From NCBI RefSeq assembly GCF_014639235.1, contig NZ_BMFU01000004.1, positions 1-64,000 of the forward strand: 64,000 nt of DNA, in the 5' to 3' direction. Of the stretch, positions 16,133-24,788 are shown in pieces. The translations under genes were made by a program, and so were the position numbers. Origin of the DNA: Paenibacillus silvae. Lineage in GTDB: Bacteria; Bacillota; Bacilli; Paenibacillales; Paenibacillaceae. Under the pieces are notes generated by a model. It did not search any database and was not told the DNA's origin. It saw only the letters and a list, made by a program, of their open reading frames with translations. Position 1 is the stretch's first letter. Each line of letters starts with the position of its first letter.

Positions 16133-16232
16133 CGTTAATGTTACATAATATTGATGCTCCTGCGGCATATTACCTGAAGGTGTTTGTAGAGCTATATATC
16201 AAACCGAATATTCAGGAACAGGAGCGGATAAC

Positions 16233-17012
16233 ATGAAGCGAATCGTTCGCTATCTGCTGCTCGGCTTGTTAACTGTTAGCATGCTGGCATCATATGCAGA
16301 AGCATCACCCATTAACGGAGCGTATCATTTTGGTTTTAAGAAAAGTCAGAACGGTCAGCTGCCTTCAATTGATCAGGAAGGGTTCAAATCCATACTGGAA
16401 CATAATCATGCCATTTTTCTAGGGGATACCAAACAAAAAGAACTATATCTGACGTTTGATAACGGTTATGAAAATGGCTTCACCCCTGCCATATTGGATG
16501 TGCTGCGAGCCAAGAAGGTACCGGCGGCTTTTTTTGTCACAGGTCATTATCTCAAGGATCAGCCCGAGTTAGTGAAGCGAATGGCAGCTGAAGGCCATAT
16601 CGTGGGCAACCATTCCTGGAGTCATCCTGATATGACTCGAATCTCCAATGGTCAGATTAAAGAGGAACTGGAGAAAGTAAAATCCGAGATACAGCGGCTC
16701 ACAGGCCAGAAGGACACGTTTTTACGTCCACCTCGTGGTATCTTTAACAACCGTACGCTTGCCGAGAGTTATGCGCAAGGATATATTAATGTGTTCTGGT
16801 CTGTAGCTTATAAAGACTGGGATACCAATGTTCAGAGGGGAGCACAGTACGCTCATCAGCAAGTACTGAAGCAGCTTCATCCAGGGGCAGTGATTTTGCT
16901 GCATTCGGTGTCCAAGGACAATACCGAGGCACTTGGTTCCATTATAGATGAGGCACGAAAGCAGGGATATGCGTTCAAAAGTTTGAATGATTTGAAAACA
17001 AAAACGTATTAA
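16233..17012 (+). CDS. pdaA: PdaA-type peptidoglycan deacetylase
   Basis: 259 residues, matching B. subtilis PdaA in size. A signal peptide (KRIVRYLLLGLLTVSMLASYAEA) is followed by the PdaA-typical segment with GAYHFGFKKS, then the NodB domain: TFDNGYENG (the metal Asp motif), GNHSWSHPDMT (metal His pair), RPPRGIFNN and a C-terminal LLHSVSKDN. PdaA removes the N-acetyl group from muramic acid in spore cortex so that muramic delta-lactam can form, which germination enzymes need. It acts outside the forespore membrane. Single gene, closed by a strong terminator. Confidence 0.92.
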   Translation: MKRIVRYLLLGLLTVSMLASYAEASPINGAYHFGFKKSQNGQLPSIDQEGFKSILEHNHAIFLGDTKQKELYLTFDNGYENGFTPAILDVLRAKKVPAAFFVTGHYLKDQPELVKRMAAEGHIVGNHSWSHPDMTRISNGQIKEELEKVKSEIQRLTGQKDTFLRPPRGIFNNRTLAESYAQGYINVFWSVAYKDWDTNVQRGAQYAHQQVLKQLHPGAVILLHSVSKDNTEALGSIIDEARKQGYAFKSLNDLKTKTY

Positions 17013-17042
17013 TGTTTTCCAGGTTATTGGACTAGAATAAAT

Positions 17043-17083
17043 AAAAAGGGCATGCCAGCGATTACGCTGAGCATGCCCTTTTA
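17043..17083. terminator. strong bidirectional terminator between pdaA and the DegV gene
   Basis: AAAAGGGCATGC pairs with GCATGCCCTTTT, and the stem continues through CAGCG-ATTA-CGCTG with a single bulged A. A-tract and T-tract on both sides allow use in both directions, which fits the convergent genes. Confidence 0.85.
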
Positions 17084-17151
17084 GGTTATGCTTATCCAAG
17101 TGCCCCAACAGGCATCCCTATCAATTGAATAAATTCGAATATGAAGTTGTT

Positions 17152-18000
17152 CTAAAATGCTGTGTTATAAATGATACCGATCGTCTTGGGACCACAGTGA
17201 CTGCAAATAACGCAGCCTGCCGTTGTTAACTCTACGCGTGCCCCCGTTTGTTCCTGAAGCGTTTGTTGCAATGCGATGGCATCTTCCTCCGCCATAGTGT
17301 GAACAACAATTAATAAATCTTGATCGATCCGCTCCTTGTCACTGAGTGTATTTTGTAACATTTGCTCAAGCGCTTTTTCCCGTTTGCCACGCACTTTGTA
17401 GGCCGGCGTCATTTTACCATCGGTGACGCGAATGACAGGGCGAATTTTAAGCAGGCTTCCAATCAGGTTTTGCATACCGGAGCAGCGTCCGCCTTTGTAT
17501 AAATACTCGAGTGTATCGATTACAAATTCGGTGCGCACAGTTGGCTTCATCGCTTCGATCAGTTCAGTAATCTGTGCCAGATTCTGTCCTTGCTCCGCCG
17601 CATGAGCAGCTTTCATCACCATCAGGCCGATGCCTGAGGAGAGGTTTAGCGAATCGATGACAGAGATACGTGTCTCCGGAAATTCGGAACTGGCGATCAG
17701 GGCATTTTGATATGTGGATGAAAGTTCGGAAGATAAGGAAATATAGAGAATATCATCGCCTTGTTCTATGTAGGGTTGAAATGCTGCCATAAAATCTGCA
17801 GGTGAGGGAGCAGCAGTTTTAGGCAGAGCGCCATCACGGCTTACACGTGCATATAATTGCTCTGGTTTGATCTCGGCTCCATCCTTCAGTGATTGCTCAC
17901 CAAATACGACATACAGAGGAATGATCCCGATGTCATATTGCTGCACCCACTGGGGTGTCAGATCGCTGGTGCTGTCCGCGAAAATTTTAATTCGTGCCAT
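17152..18000 (-). CDS. DegV family fatty-acid-binding protein (FakB-like)
   Basis: 282 residues from ATG 18000, six bases after AAAGGAG; the longer frame to 18018 has no ribosome site of its own. DSTSDLTPQWV at the N-terminus, SLSSELSSTYQNA, VIDSLNLSSGIGLMV and the C-terminal HCGPKTIGI are the conserved DegV segments. DegV proteins bind a fatty acid in a closed pocket; the FakB subgroup presents it to the kinase FakA for phosphorylation and entry into phospholipid synthesis. Several paralogues per genome are usual. No partner gene is adjacent. Cytoplasmic. Confidence 0.9.
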   Translation of the reverse strand: MARIKIFADSTSDLTPQWVQQYDIGIIPLYVVFGEQSLKDGAEIKPEQLYARVSRDGALPKTAAPSPADFMAAFQPYIEQGDDILYISLSSELSSTYQNALIASSEFPETRISVIDSLNLSSGIGLMVMKAAHAAEQGQNLAQITELIEAMKPTVRTEFVIDTLEYLYKGGRCSGMQNLIGSLLKIRPVIRVTDGKMTPAYKVRGKREKALEQMLQNTLSDKERIDQDLLIVVHTMAEEDAIALQQTLQEQTGARVELTTAGCVICSHCGPKTIGIIYNTAF

Positions 18001-18128
18001 GTCAATCTCCTTTATCAATCCATATTTTTCTGCGAGTTATAAATGATCATAATTGTAGGTGGGGACCATTGCAGATCCTGCACGGCCGCTAAATTTATTA
18101 TAAATAAGCTGCTCTTTCATGCAAAGCA

Positions 18129-18602
18129 TTACATCATGTATATACTTGCGAGAAGCAGTCCAGCGATTAACAGAATAAGCAGGCTATTCAAAATGGTGCC
18201 GATGATAGCAAATACTTTTCTGCGATTTTTGAGCACCAATCCGATAACGCCCAGAATGATGCCGGCCAGGTTAAGAATCAGACAGATCAGGAAGGCTAAT
18301 GACGCCAGAACGATGGCCGGATGAAAGGCAAGCTCTTCCCGACTTATGGATGAATCCAGAAGTTCCACCGAGCCGTACAATGCAAGAGAAGCCAGCACAA
18401 AGGTAATGATATGCCCGATGAGTCCAACCAGGCCCACAATGAAACTGGCTATGCCCGGACCTGAATGCTTGAGCCGTGCCGGTGGATGTGCTCCTGGATC
18501 AGATGAACGCATGTAATCGGTGTTACTATAGGGATTTGAATAGCCTGCTTGGGAGGAGGCATTATTATTCCAGCCTGAATTTTGAGAGTTATGGTCATCC
18601 AT
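18129..18602 (-). CDS. small membrane protein, DUF4190/DUF4064-like
   Basis: 157 residues from ATG 18602 (AAAGGAG nine bases upstream; the frame is open to 18629). A 50-residue Asn/Ser/Tyr-rich cytoplasmic head is followed by hydrophobic segments at about 50-75, 95-125 and 130-155, with the GIASFIVGLVGLIG start typical of DUF4190. Such proteins are common in Firmicutes and have no established function. It is alone, divergent from the DUF423 gene. Confidence 0.7.
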   Translation of the reverse strand: MDDHNSQNSGWNNNASSQAGYSNPYSNTDYMRSSDPGAHPPARLKHSGPGIASFIVGLVGLIGHIITFVLASLALYGSVELLDSSISREELAFHPAIVLASLAFLICLILNLAGIILGVIGLVLKNRRKVFAIIGTILNSLLILLIAGLLLASIYMM

Positions 18603-18923
18603 GAGTAAGGACTCCTTTGTACAGATCATATAGTCTAAAAAGCTTTACTTAACTTATAATTTAAACAGCATAATGAATACTTATTACCCTGTTTGCAGTG
18701 GAATGATTTGCATCTGCTCTGAATATGGCATTCCTTTCTACTTTTCCACAATTATCGAGAAAAAGCAAGGTTTCATGCATGAGGTTTGTAATAATTTCGT
18801 TGGGAATATTCATGCGTAAAGTTTTGAAATCATGAGATGCGCCAATTCAAGCTGGCTGGTAATGAGATCATGAATTAGCTACAATAATATGAAGTCAGAA
18901 ATGAATCTAGGGAGAGAATGAAT
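18603..18923. other. 321-bp divergent intergenic region
   Basis: AT-rich spacer between two divergent small membrane-protein genes. It must hold a promoter for each, but I find no clear -35/-10 pair. No reading frame with a ribosome site, no repeat and no terminator seen. Confidence 0.5.
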
Positions 18924-19316
18924 ATGCAGCGAAAATGGATGATGTTTGGAGCGATTTTAACGATGCTGTCTGTAGGTATTGGTGCATTTGGTGCACATAT
19001 GCTCAAAGACAAAATTGGGGCAAGTGCAATCGCTACATATGAAACCGGAGTGCAGTACCATATGATTCATGCTCTGGGTCTGCTTATTATTGGATTGACC
19101 GCAGGACAAATTGGAGAATCCCTGAAGCTGAAATGGGCGGCACGTTTGCTGTTTGCCGGTATTATCATTTTTTCGGGCAGTCTGTATGTGCTGAGCATCT
19201 CGGGTATTAAAATTCTGGGGGCAATCACACCCATTGGTGGGGTAGCTTTTATCATTGGTTGGCTGCTTTTCGCAATAGATGTTTGGCAGCGCGGGCAGAG
19301 CAGGTCAGTGAACTAA
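18924..19316 (+). CDS. ywdK: DUF423 membrane protein (YwdK-like)
   Basis: 130 residues. The ATG at 18924 is preferred to 18918 because GGGAGAG is then seven bases away. Four hydrophobic segments and the conserved GIGAFGAHMLKD near the start and YHMIHALGLLIIG identify the DUF423/UPF0382 family (B. subtilis YwdK). Function unknown. Followed by a clear terminator, so probably transcribed alone. Confidence 0.85.
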   Translation: MQRKWMMFGAILTMLSVGIGAFGAHMLKDKIGASAIATYETGVQYHMIHALGLLIIGLTAGQIGESLKLKWAARLLFAGIIIFSGSLYVLSISGIKILGAITPIGGVAFIIGWLLFAIDVWQRGQSRSVN

Positions 19317-19363
19317 AGTCATGCTGTTGATCCAATATTGTGTTACAAAAATGAGATTATAAT

Positions 19364-19413
19364 AAAAGCAACCTGTGATCGAATGTTTTGCATTCCGGCT
19401 CAGGTTGCTTTTT
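19364..19413 (+). terminator. terminator after the DUF423 gene
   Basis: AAAAGCAACCTG (19364-19375) pairs with CAGGTTGCTTTT (19401-19412) followed by further T residues; the A-tract on the left makes it usable for the convergent gene at 19447 too. Confidence 0.8.
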
Positions 19414-19446
19414 GTGTTTTTTCAATTAGCGTGATTTCATTCAAAG

Positions 19447-19995
19447 TTACAGCAAAAACTCATCAATTTCGTTTGTACGGAATGTATAGACCTGTTTTTC
19501 ATCCACATGGTAGATGCTTACCACATGATTATCCCGATCAAAATTAAGAATGCGACAAGGAATGCTCTGATGTTTACCATTTTTGTTGTTCACTACAATT
19601 CGAGTGAGGCGATTTTCTTTAATCAAGGATTGAATCCAGGCTTCGAACGAATTGGTGTCAGCCACATGAGATGAGTCGGAAGAAGGAACAGAATTAGTCT
19701 TATCCGACTTGTTTGAGGTTTGCTGTCCATCGGGTACTTGTGGTTGTTGTTCTTGTTGTTGTTGCAAATCCATCTGAATGGGCTCAGAGGCATTTGTTTT
19801 GGTCTGCTGAAGCATCGCTTCAATAATGTTACCGAGTTCTATTCCGGAATGAATCCGAAAGTCCGCAATTTGTTCCTGTTTGTTGATGAACTCCATCAGG
19901 GACTGCAGTGCCAGTGCATTTGATCGGCTTTTAATAAGTATATCGACATTAAATAAATAGCCGACGTCATCTTGATTGGATACGGTTTGTTTCAT
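19447..19995 (-). CDS. conserved hypothetical protein with a Gln-rich linker
   Basis: 182 residues in two parts. The N-terminal 65 residues (GYLFNVDILIKSRSNALALQ) look like a small folded domain; a Gln/Ser/Asn-rich linker (about 70-115) leads to a C-terminal beta-rich domain with RIVVNNKNGKHQSIPCRILNFDRDNHVVSIYHVDEKQVYTF cut here by description: an SH3- or WYL-like barrel is imaginable. No signal peptide. The ribosome site is weak. I do not recognise the family, and the gene stands alone between a terminator and a 300-bp spacer. Confidence 0.6.
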   Translation of the reverse strand: MKQTVSNQDDVGYLFNVDILIKSRSNALALQSLMEFINKQEQIADFRIHSGIELGNIIEAMLQQTKTNASEPIQMDLQQQQEQQPQVPDGQQTSNKSDKTNSVPSSDSSHVADTNSFEAWIQSLIKENRLTRIVVNNKNGKHQSIPCRILNFDRDNHVVSIYHVDEKQVYTFRTNEIDEFLL

Positions 19996-20304
19996 TCATC
20001 CCAGCCCCGTTAAATAGTGTGTCAGCACAAACGTGCTCCAATATACTATAGCATTAATATGCTGGAAATCATAGTACTAGAGACTTATAAAGCAGGTATG
20101 AAACTCTTCTGTGCTGCGCGAATAGTCTTCTTTTTTTCATTCGCTAGATTTAGAGGGAATTACAATTGTAAGTGTTTTGATATCGTTAATACCTATTTGG
20201 AGAGGATACACTTTTTCTTCTTTCACGGCTGGTGTCCACACGGCAATTCGCCAAAGGGCATACACTTATCGTGATCTGTGGAAGAGGAGGTGGATCGGGA
20301 GATT
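19996..20304. other. 309-bp intergenic region upstream of yunC
   Basis: AT-rich spacer with open frames that lack ribosome sites. Nothing structured was seen apart from the GAGGAGG at 20284-20290 that probably serves yunC. Confidence 0.4.
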
Positions 20305-20607
20305 ATGGTGACAATGGAACCGATCGTAGTGGGAGACCATGTGCTCGTGGGGGTAGAAGTCAAACTTCCCAAAACGACACTGCTAACAATTAATACATCC
20401 AAAGGATACATTATGTGCGGAGCGCTTGATGTGGGGTTGTTGAATGAGAAGCTGGGGGATCGCAAGATCGTGGCCGCGAGGGCTGTGGGTGTTAGAACGT
20501 TAGAGCAGCTGCTGCATGCACCGATGGAATCAGTGACGACTGAGGCGGAGGCCATGGGGATTACAGTAGGCATGACAGGTGTAGAAGCATTGTTGAAAAT
20601 GATGTGA
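20305..20607 (+). CDS. yunC: DUF1805 family protein (YunC-like)
   Basis: 100 residues from ATG 20305, the start that matches the family N-terminus (MEPIVVGDHVLVGVEVKLPKT follows within four residues, shown here only as a pattern of a PI.. start). GAGGAGGTGG lies about 13 bases upstream; a GTG at 20278 without ribosome site is the alternative. The core TSKGYIMCGALDVGLLNEKLG is the DUF1805 signature. In B. subtilis yunC neighbours yunD; here a YunD-like gene is 15 kb away. Function unknown. Confidence 0.8.
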   Translation: MVTMEPIVVGDHVLVGVEVKLPKTTLLTINTSKGYIMCGALDVGLLNEKLGDRKIVAARAVGVRTLEQLLHAPMESVTTEAEAMGITVGMTGVEALLKMM

Positions 20608-20620
20608 TGTAAATAGTCTG

Positions 20621-20663
20621 ATCAGGAGCAGCCTTTATGAGGCTGTTTCTGATATAGTTTTTT
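20621..20663 (+). terminator. terminator after yunC
   Basis: ATCAGGAGCAGCCT pairs with AGGCTGTTTCTGAT (two weak positions) around a five-base loop, followed by ATAGTTTTTT. It lies 14 bases past the stop. Confidence 0.75.
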
Positions 20664-20820
20664 AACGCATGCTGCTGCTGATGCGCGTGTGGTTCAAGAT
20701 CTTATTGCACGTTTCAAGGTAGTTATTGGAAAATATAGAAAAATGAAACGAAGAAGAAGATACTTCAACGCATCGCATTTCGGCATCAGCAAACCAATGG
20801 CGGAGTGTTGACCTGAATTT

Positions 20821-21020
20821 TAACGATTCTCACAAACCTTATTTCGGTGAAATTACAGGTTTAATAAACGTAACGATTCCCAGCGACGCTATATCCTTCG
20901 GAATGGGGTATTTTCAAGGGTTTTACAACAGAAAGACTAAAATAGCGTTTCTCGGAATCGTTACGTTTTCATAAGGGCAGAAATACATCAAATAGCGTCA
21001 TCTCGATTCGTTAGCGTTCA
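20821..21020. repeat. cluster of inverted repeat units (core AATCGTTACGTT)
   Basis: A unit reading AAACGTAACGATTCC then CAGCGACGCTAT (20866-20892) is mirrored at 20942-20968 (ATAGCGTTTCTCGG then AATCGTTACGTTT), about 27 bp with four mismatches and a 49-bp centre. Diverged half-units occur at 20820 (TAACGATTCTCACAAA) and at 20990-21018 (AAATAGCGTCATCTCGATTCGTTAGCGTT). This looks like an intergenic repeat family. No gene is present. Confidence 0.6.
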
Positions 21021-21039
21021 GCACCATGTTGTCCAACAC

Positions 21040-21412
21040 CGAAAACCCAACAAATTCTCAAACGTATCCTCTCATATCTCACCTCAATGCCTCATCTCAA
21101 TGCATCACCTTTAACATACGACTAATCATTATTTCACCTGACCAAACATTTCACACGGCACCCCCCACACCACACATTGAAGACTGCACACCACTCCACT
21201 AAACTACACACCGCGCAAACTACACACGACGCACACCGCACCTGGCACACACGGCACCCGACACACGACGCACCGCACCTGGCATACACCGCACACGACA
21301 CACGACACACGACACACGGCACCCCCCCCCACAATACATACACCTCACATCACACGCTGCACTATATCAGCCCACATCACATTGCTTCACCTGCCCGCCA
21401 CTATAACTACCG
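21040..21412. repeat. C/A-rich strand-skewed low-complexity block
   Basis: From about 21040 the plus strand is nearly devoid of G and poor in T. The densest part (21150-21345) is built of degenerate CACAC, CGACACA and GGCAC units with runs of C. No plausible coding frame: the frames over it translate to His/Thr/Pro or Cys/Val strings. With the inverted-repeat cluster it makes the 1-kb gap between yunC and mtnA non-coding. Confidence 0.75.
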
Positions 21413-21418
21413 TCACTG

Positions 21419-21453
21419 TAAAAAAAATAGCTGCCGAGATATTCCCGGCAGCT
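21419..21453 (-). terminator. minus-strand terminator downstream of mtnA
   Basis: On the minus strand AGCTGCCG(GG) pairs with CGGCAGCT and is followed by ATTTTTTT (plus-strand A-run at 21421-21427). It is about 160 bases past the mtnA stop; no gene is recognised between. Confidence 0.8.
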
Positions 21454-21609
21454 TGGCCAAAGTCGGATGAATTCCTCCTTTACCCATTCTATAATGACAA
21501 ACGTCCAATCGTTGTTGCAGGCATCCAAGTCTGGCCGAACGGCAGAGCATCTTGATGCGCCCAAGCTCATTACACCACGCGCCAGGAGATGCACACCGTG
21601 CGAAACGGA

Positions 21610-22680
21610 CTACTTATTCTCTGCAAACAAGGCAGCAAGGTTCTCCTGAAAAGGTGCACGAACGATGCCTTTTTCCGTAATAATGGCGGTAACATACTCA
21701 TTCGGAGTAACATCAAAGGCCGGATTGTAAACTTTAACACCCTTCGGGGCAGTACGCTTTCCGAATCCTTCGGTGACTTCTTCAGCGGCACGCTCCTCAA
21801 TGGGAATCAGATCACCAGATGCAGTGGACAAGTCAATGGTGGACAGCGGACTTGCGACATAGAACGGAATGTTATGTGCTTTGGCAAGCACAGCCAGACT
21901 GTACGTACCAATTTTGTTGGCTACATCTCCGTTGGCTGCTACACGGTCCGTACCCACGATGACAGCTTGCACCCAGCCTTTGGACATGACCATACCTGCC
22001 ATGTTGTCACAAAGCAAAGTAACATCAATGCCGGCTTGCTGCAGCTCAAATGCTGTCAGGCGAGCACCTTGCAGTACAGGGCGCGTCTCGTCAGCAAACA
22101 CCTTGAGATGAATGCCTCGCTCCTGAGCGAGATACATCGGGGCGGTCGCTGTCCCGTATTTGGCCGTTGCCAATCCGCCTGCGTTGCAATGAGTCAGTAC
22201 ACCCATCCCGTCTGCAAACAGGGGCAGGGCATGCTCTCCGATCATGCGGCACACTTCCTCGTCTTCCTTCTGAATGAGCAATGCCTCCACTTCAAGCGCA
22301 TCTGTGCTTTCTGCCAGACTCAGGCCTGCTTCTGCCGCTTGATTCGCCTTTTGCATCATGCGATCCAGCGCCCAGAACAAATTAACCGCTGTTGGACGGG
22401 ATGTCGCGAGGTGTGCGCAGACGGACTTGACATGATCGAGCCAACCTTCAATGGCGATGCCATCATAAGCTTTGGCTCCGAGCACGACGCCAAATGCTGC
22501 CGCAATGCCAATAGCAGGTGCGCCGCGCACTTTCATGGAATGAATGGATTCCCATACTTCCTCAGGAGTGTACAGTTTCAGCATTAGAATCGTTTCGGGC
22601 AGCAGACGCTGATCGAGCATTTCGAGCTTGTCCTTTTTCCAATTGAGCGAAGACAGAGGCTGATGTTCAGGGGTTGTCAT
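21610..22680 (-). CDS. mtnA: methylthioribose-1-phosphate isomerase
   Basis: 356 residues from ATG 22680, seven bases after CGGAGG. VRGAPAIGIAAAFG, LTHCNAGGLAT (the catalytic Cys), ADETRPVLQGARLTAFEL and VGTDRVAANGDVANKIGTY (the catalytic Asp) are all present, identifying MtnA rather than the related eIF2B proteins. It converts 5-methylthioribose-1-phosphate to the ribulose form in methionine salvage, directly after the MtnK reaction. Gene order mtnK-mtnA with a 22-base gap indicates one transcript. Normal length, nothing missing. Confidence 0.95.
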   Translation of the reverse strand: MTTPEHQPLSSLNWKKDKLEMLDQRLLPETILMLKLYTPEEVWESIHSMKVRGAPAIGIAAAFGVVLGAKAYDGIAIEGWLDHVKSVCAHLATSRPTAVNLFWALDRMMQKANQAAEAGLSLAESTDALEVEALLIQKEDEEVCRMIGEHALPLFADGMGVLTHCNAGGLATAKYGTATAPMYLAQERGIHLKVFADETRPVLQGARLTAFELQQAGIDVTLLCDNMAGMVMSKGWVQAVIVGTDRVAANGDVANKIGTYSLAVLAKAHNIPFYVASPLSTIDLSTASGDLIPIEERAAEEVTEGFGKRTAPKGVKVYNPAFDVTPNEYVTAIITEKGIVRAPFQENLAALFAENK

Positions 22681-22702
22681 AGATGTTCCTCCGTTCATAA
22701 TA

Positions 22703-23920
22703 TTAGGCTTTAACTGCAGTGAGGGCAGAAGAAACCAGGTCCAACACTTCACCAATGGTGTTCACTTGGCGGTGCTTCTTGAGCAGCGCTTTTCCGACCG
22801 CCAATGCTTTGCGCTGTGCAAGCTCACGTTCCGCAGCGTCTGCAATCGTGTCAATGTCAGCCACATGTGCGAGTCCTACGATGCGACGCACCATTTTGGC
22901 TCCCGTGAATCCAATCGAATCCCGGAACAGTTGCTGTACATACAGATGTTGATAACCTGGCGTTTTAGCCATCGGGTCAACGAGATCGGAAGCCCACAAC
23001 GCGCGGAAACGAGCCTCGAACTCAGTCCAGACGTCATGCACCATGTTTAAAATCTCTGTCTCACGCTGGTCTCTTGCTGATGGTTCCTGAATGCGACCTG
23101 ACAGTGAAACATAATGAAGTAGCAGGTTCGCCAGCACGGCACCTACGTCAAAGCCCATCGGGCCATAGAAAGCAAACTCGGGATCAATTACTTTGGTTGA
23201 CTTGGGTGTGACAAAGATACTGCCTGTATGCAAGTCGCCGTGCAGCAGTGCTTGTCCATGGGTTAGAAACTTCTCACGCAGCAGGGCGATTTCCAGATGC
23301 AGCTCTTCGTCTGTACGCAGCGCTTCGGCTTCATCTTCAATAGTAGCGTCATAGTTATTATTTTGTGCAATCCGATACGGCTCATCAAAGATCAGGTCTT
23401 CTGTAATTTTACATTGGTCCGGGTTAACGAATCGTCCCTGTTGTTCCTTCTTCTGCTGCTGATTCATACCAAGGTCTGAAGTGAAAAACAGTGTTCTTGC
23501 CATAAACTCTCCGATATGCCCCGCAAAAAGTGGATAGGAGGCTCCGTCAATCAGGCCTTTACGCATAATAACGTGATCACTCAGATCCTCCATAACCGTC
23601 AGGGCGAGATCGTCATCGTAATGGTACACTTCAGGTACCATGCCCGGGCACAGGCGGTATTCCTCTTGTAAAATTTCACGTTCAATCCGGGCACGTACAA
23701 GAGATAGCGGCCATGATTCTCCGACCACTTTCGCATAAGGAAGCGCCTGTTTGATAATGATACTTTTATCGGAGTTCTGGTCCGTAATGTGGAAAACGAG
23801 ATTCAGATTGCCGTCACCAATCTCACGACATTCCAGATTCGCATCTGCCGTAAACGGGCCCGGTAATGTTTTGGCCAGTTCGATCGCTTCATGGGGAGTT
23901 AAAGGATGATATTGAGTCAC
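22703..23920 (-). CDS. mtnK: S-methyl-5-thioribose kinase
   Basis: 405 residues from GTG 23920, eight bases after ACGGAGG; longer frames reach 23965 without support. The kinase core shows GDGNLNLVFHI (nucleotide loop), IIKQALPY (ATP-binding Lys), LLHGDLHTGSIFV (catalytic HGDLH) and VIDPEFAFYGPMGFD (the metal-binding DPE motif of MTR kinases). It phosphorylates methylthioribose in methionine salvage. First gene of the mtnKA pair. The B. subtilis counterpart is controlled by a SAM riboswitch; I looked for one upstream and did not find it. Confidence 0.94.
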   Translation of the reverse strand: MTQYHPLTPHEAIELAKTLPGPFTADANLECREIGDGNLNLVFHITDQNSDKSIIIKQALPYAKVVGESWPLSLVRARIEREILQEEYRLCPGMVPEVYHYDDDLALTVMEDLSDHVIMRKGLIDGASYPLFAGHIGEFMARTLFFTSDLGMNQQQKKEQQGRFVNPDQCKITEDLIFDEPYRIAQNNNYDATIEDEAEALRTDEELHLEIALLREKFLTHGQALLHGDLHTGSIFVTPKSTKVIDPEFAFYGPMGFDVGAVLANLLLHYVSLSGRIQEPSARDQRETEILNMVHDVWTEFEARFRALWASDLVDPMAKTPGYQHLYVQQLFRDSIGFTGAKMVRRIVGLAHVADIDTIADAAERELAQRKALAVGKALLKKHRQVNTIGEVLDLVSSALTAVKA

Positions 23921-24261
23921 AGGTGACACCTCCGTATATATGAAGAAAGAGGAAGCTCTGCTCAAGAAACAGAAAACGCTGCTTCAAGCAACAGGAAAAC
24001 CCACTTCTTTGCTTGGTTTATGACAGTATATCGGATATGGTCTCGTTTTTGAACTTTTTTTTGAGACAACTCAGGTATGCTGTGATTCGAAGATCAGGTC
24101 TACGGGTAAAAACAAATAGGCCGGGCAGTTCAGAAAAACCGCGCCAGAACGCACTTTCGTCAATCAGGCGAATCATGATCATTAACTCTCTGTCTTGCTT
24201 GCAGCAACACTGACATGTTAGCGGACAGACTAAAATTTTAAATTAAAGGATGGGATTGAAT
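23921..24261. other. 341-bp divergent region between mtnK and dps
   Basis: Carries the promoters of both genes. No S-box core, no T-box and no clear PerR box were seen; an ATGATCAT palindrome at about 24174-24181 is too short to mean much. AT-rich near the dps start. Confidence 0.45.
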
Positions 24262-24723
24262 ATGGCTACAAAAAACAAAACAGATCAAGCGAAATCCGTA
24301 GAACAAGTACTTAATCGTCAGGTGGCGAACCTGAACGTGCTGTATGTCAAAATCCATAACTATCACTGGTATGTTAAAGGCCCGAACTTTTTCACTTTGC
24401 ATGTGAAATTTGAAGAATTTTACAACGAGATTACCGTACAGATGGACGAAATTGCTGAGCGCCTGCTCACTCTGAAAGGCAGCCCGGCTGCCACCATGAA
24501 AGAGTATCTGGAAATGGCTTCGATTCAGGAGGCTTCTGGCAAGGAAGATGCGAATGCAATGGTACAGAACCTGATTGAAGACTTCGCAACACTTTCCAGC
24601 GAATATCAGGAAGGTATTGATTTGGCCGACGCGGCTGAAGATCAGCCAACTGCCGATATGCTGACAGGCTTTAAGGCCGATCTGGAGAAACATATGTGGA
24701 TGCTTCGCGCTTACCTTGGCTAA
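24262..24723 (+). CDS. dps: Dps/ferritin-like DNA-protection protein
   Basis: 153 residues; ATG 24262 is chosen over 24250 because AAAGGATGGG then stands seven bases upstream. VLYVKIHNYHWYVKGPNFFTLH and FEEFYNEITVQMDEIAERLLTL contain the His and Asp/Glu ligands of the inter-subunit ferroxidase site of Dps proteins, and the length is typical. These form 12-subunit cages that oxidise and store iron and limit hydroxyl radical damage; some bind DNA. The Lys-rich N-terminus (KNKTDQAK) could contact DNA. Single gene; a peroxide-type control is usual in the family but no box is visible here. Confidence 0.93.
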   Translation: MATKNKTDQAKSVEQVLNRQVANLNVLYVKIHNYHWYVKGPNFFTLHVKFEEFYNEITVQMDEIAERLLTLKGSPAATMKEYLEMASIQEASGKEDANAMVQNLIEDFATLSSEYQEGIDLADAAEDQPTADMLTGFKADLEKHMWMLRAYLG

Positions 24724-24788
24724 CAAGTTGTCAGAAGCGCGTTAACCGTCTATACTGCTGTCAAGAGTGACAGGGGAGGACGAGTTGG

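Noticed and set aside
20017..20274. 85-residue frame upstream of yunC
   Set aside because: No ribosome site, Phe/Cys-rich chance composition.
20821..21412. CRISPR-like array
   Set aside because: Repeats are inverted and irregular, without constant spacers, and no cas genes are present.
21177..21470. 97-residue frame over the C/A block
   Set aside because: His/Thr repeats are a by-product of the CACAC units; no ribosome site.
21367..21594. 75-residue minus-strand frame between the terminator and mtnA
   Set aside because: It runs through the terminator hairpin at 21419-21453 and has no ribosome site; treated as chance.
23921..24249. SAM riboswitch (S-box) upstream of mtnK
   Set aside because: B. 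subtilis mtnKA has one, but the conserved core bases and the terminator stem are absent here on the minus strand.
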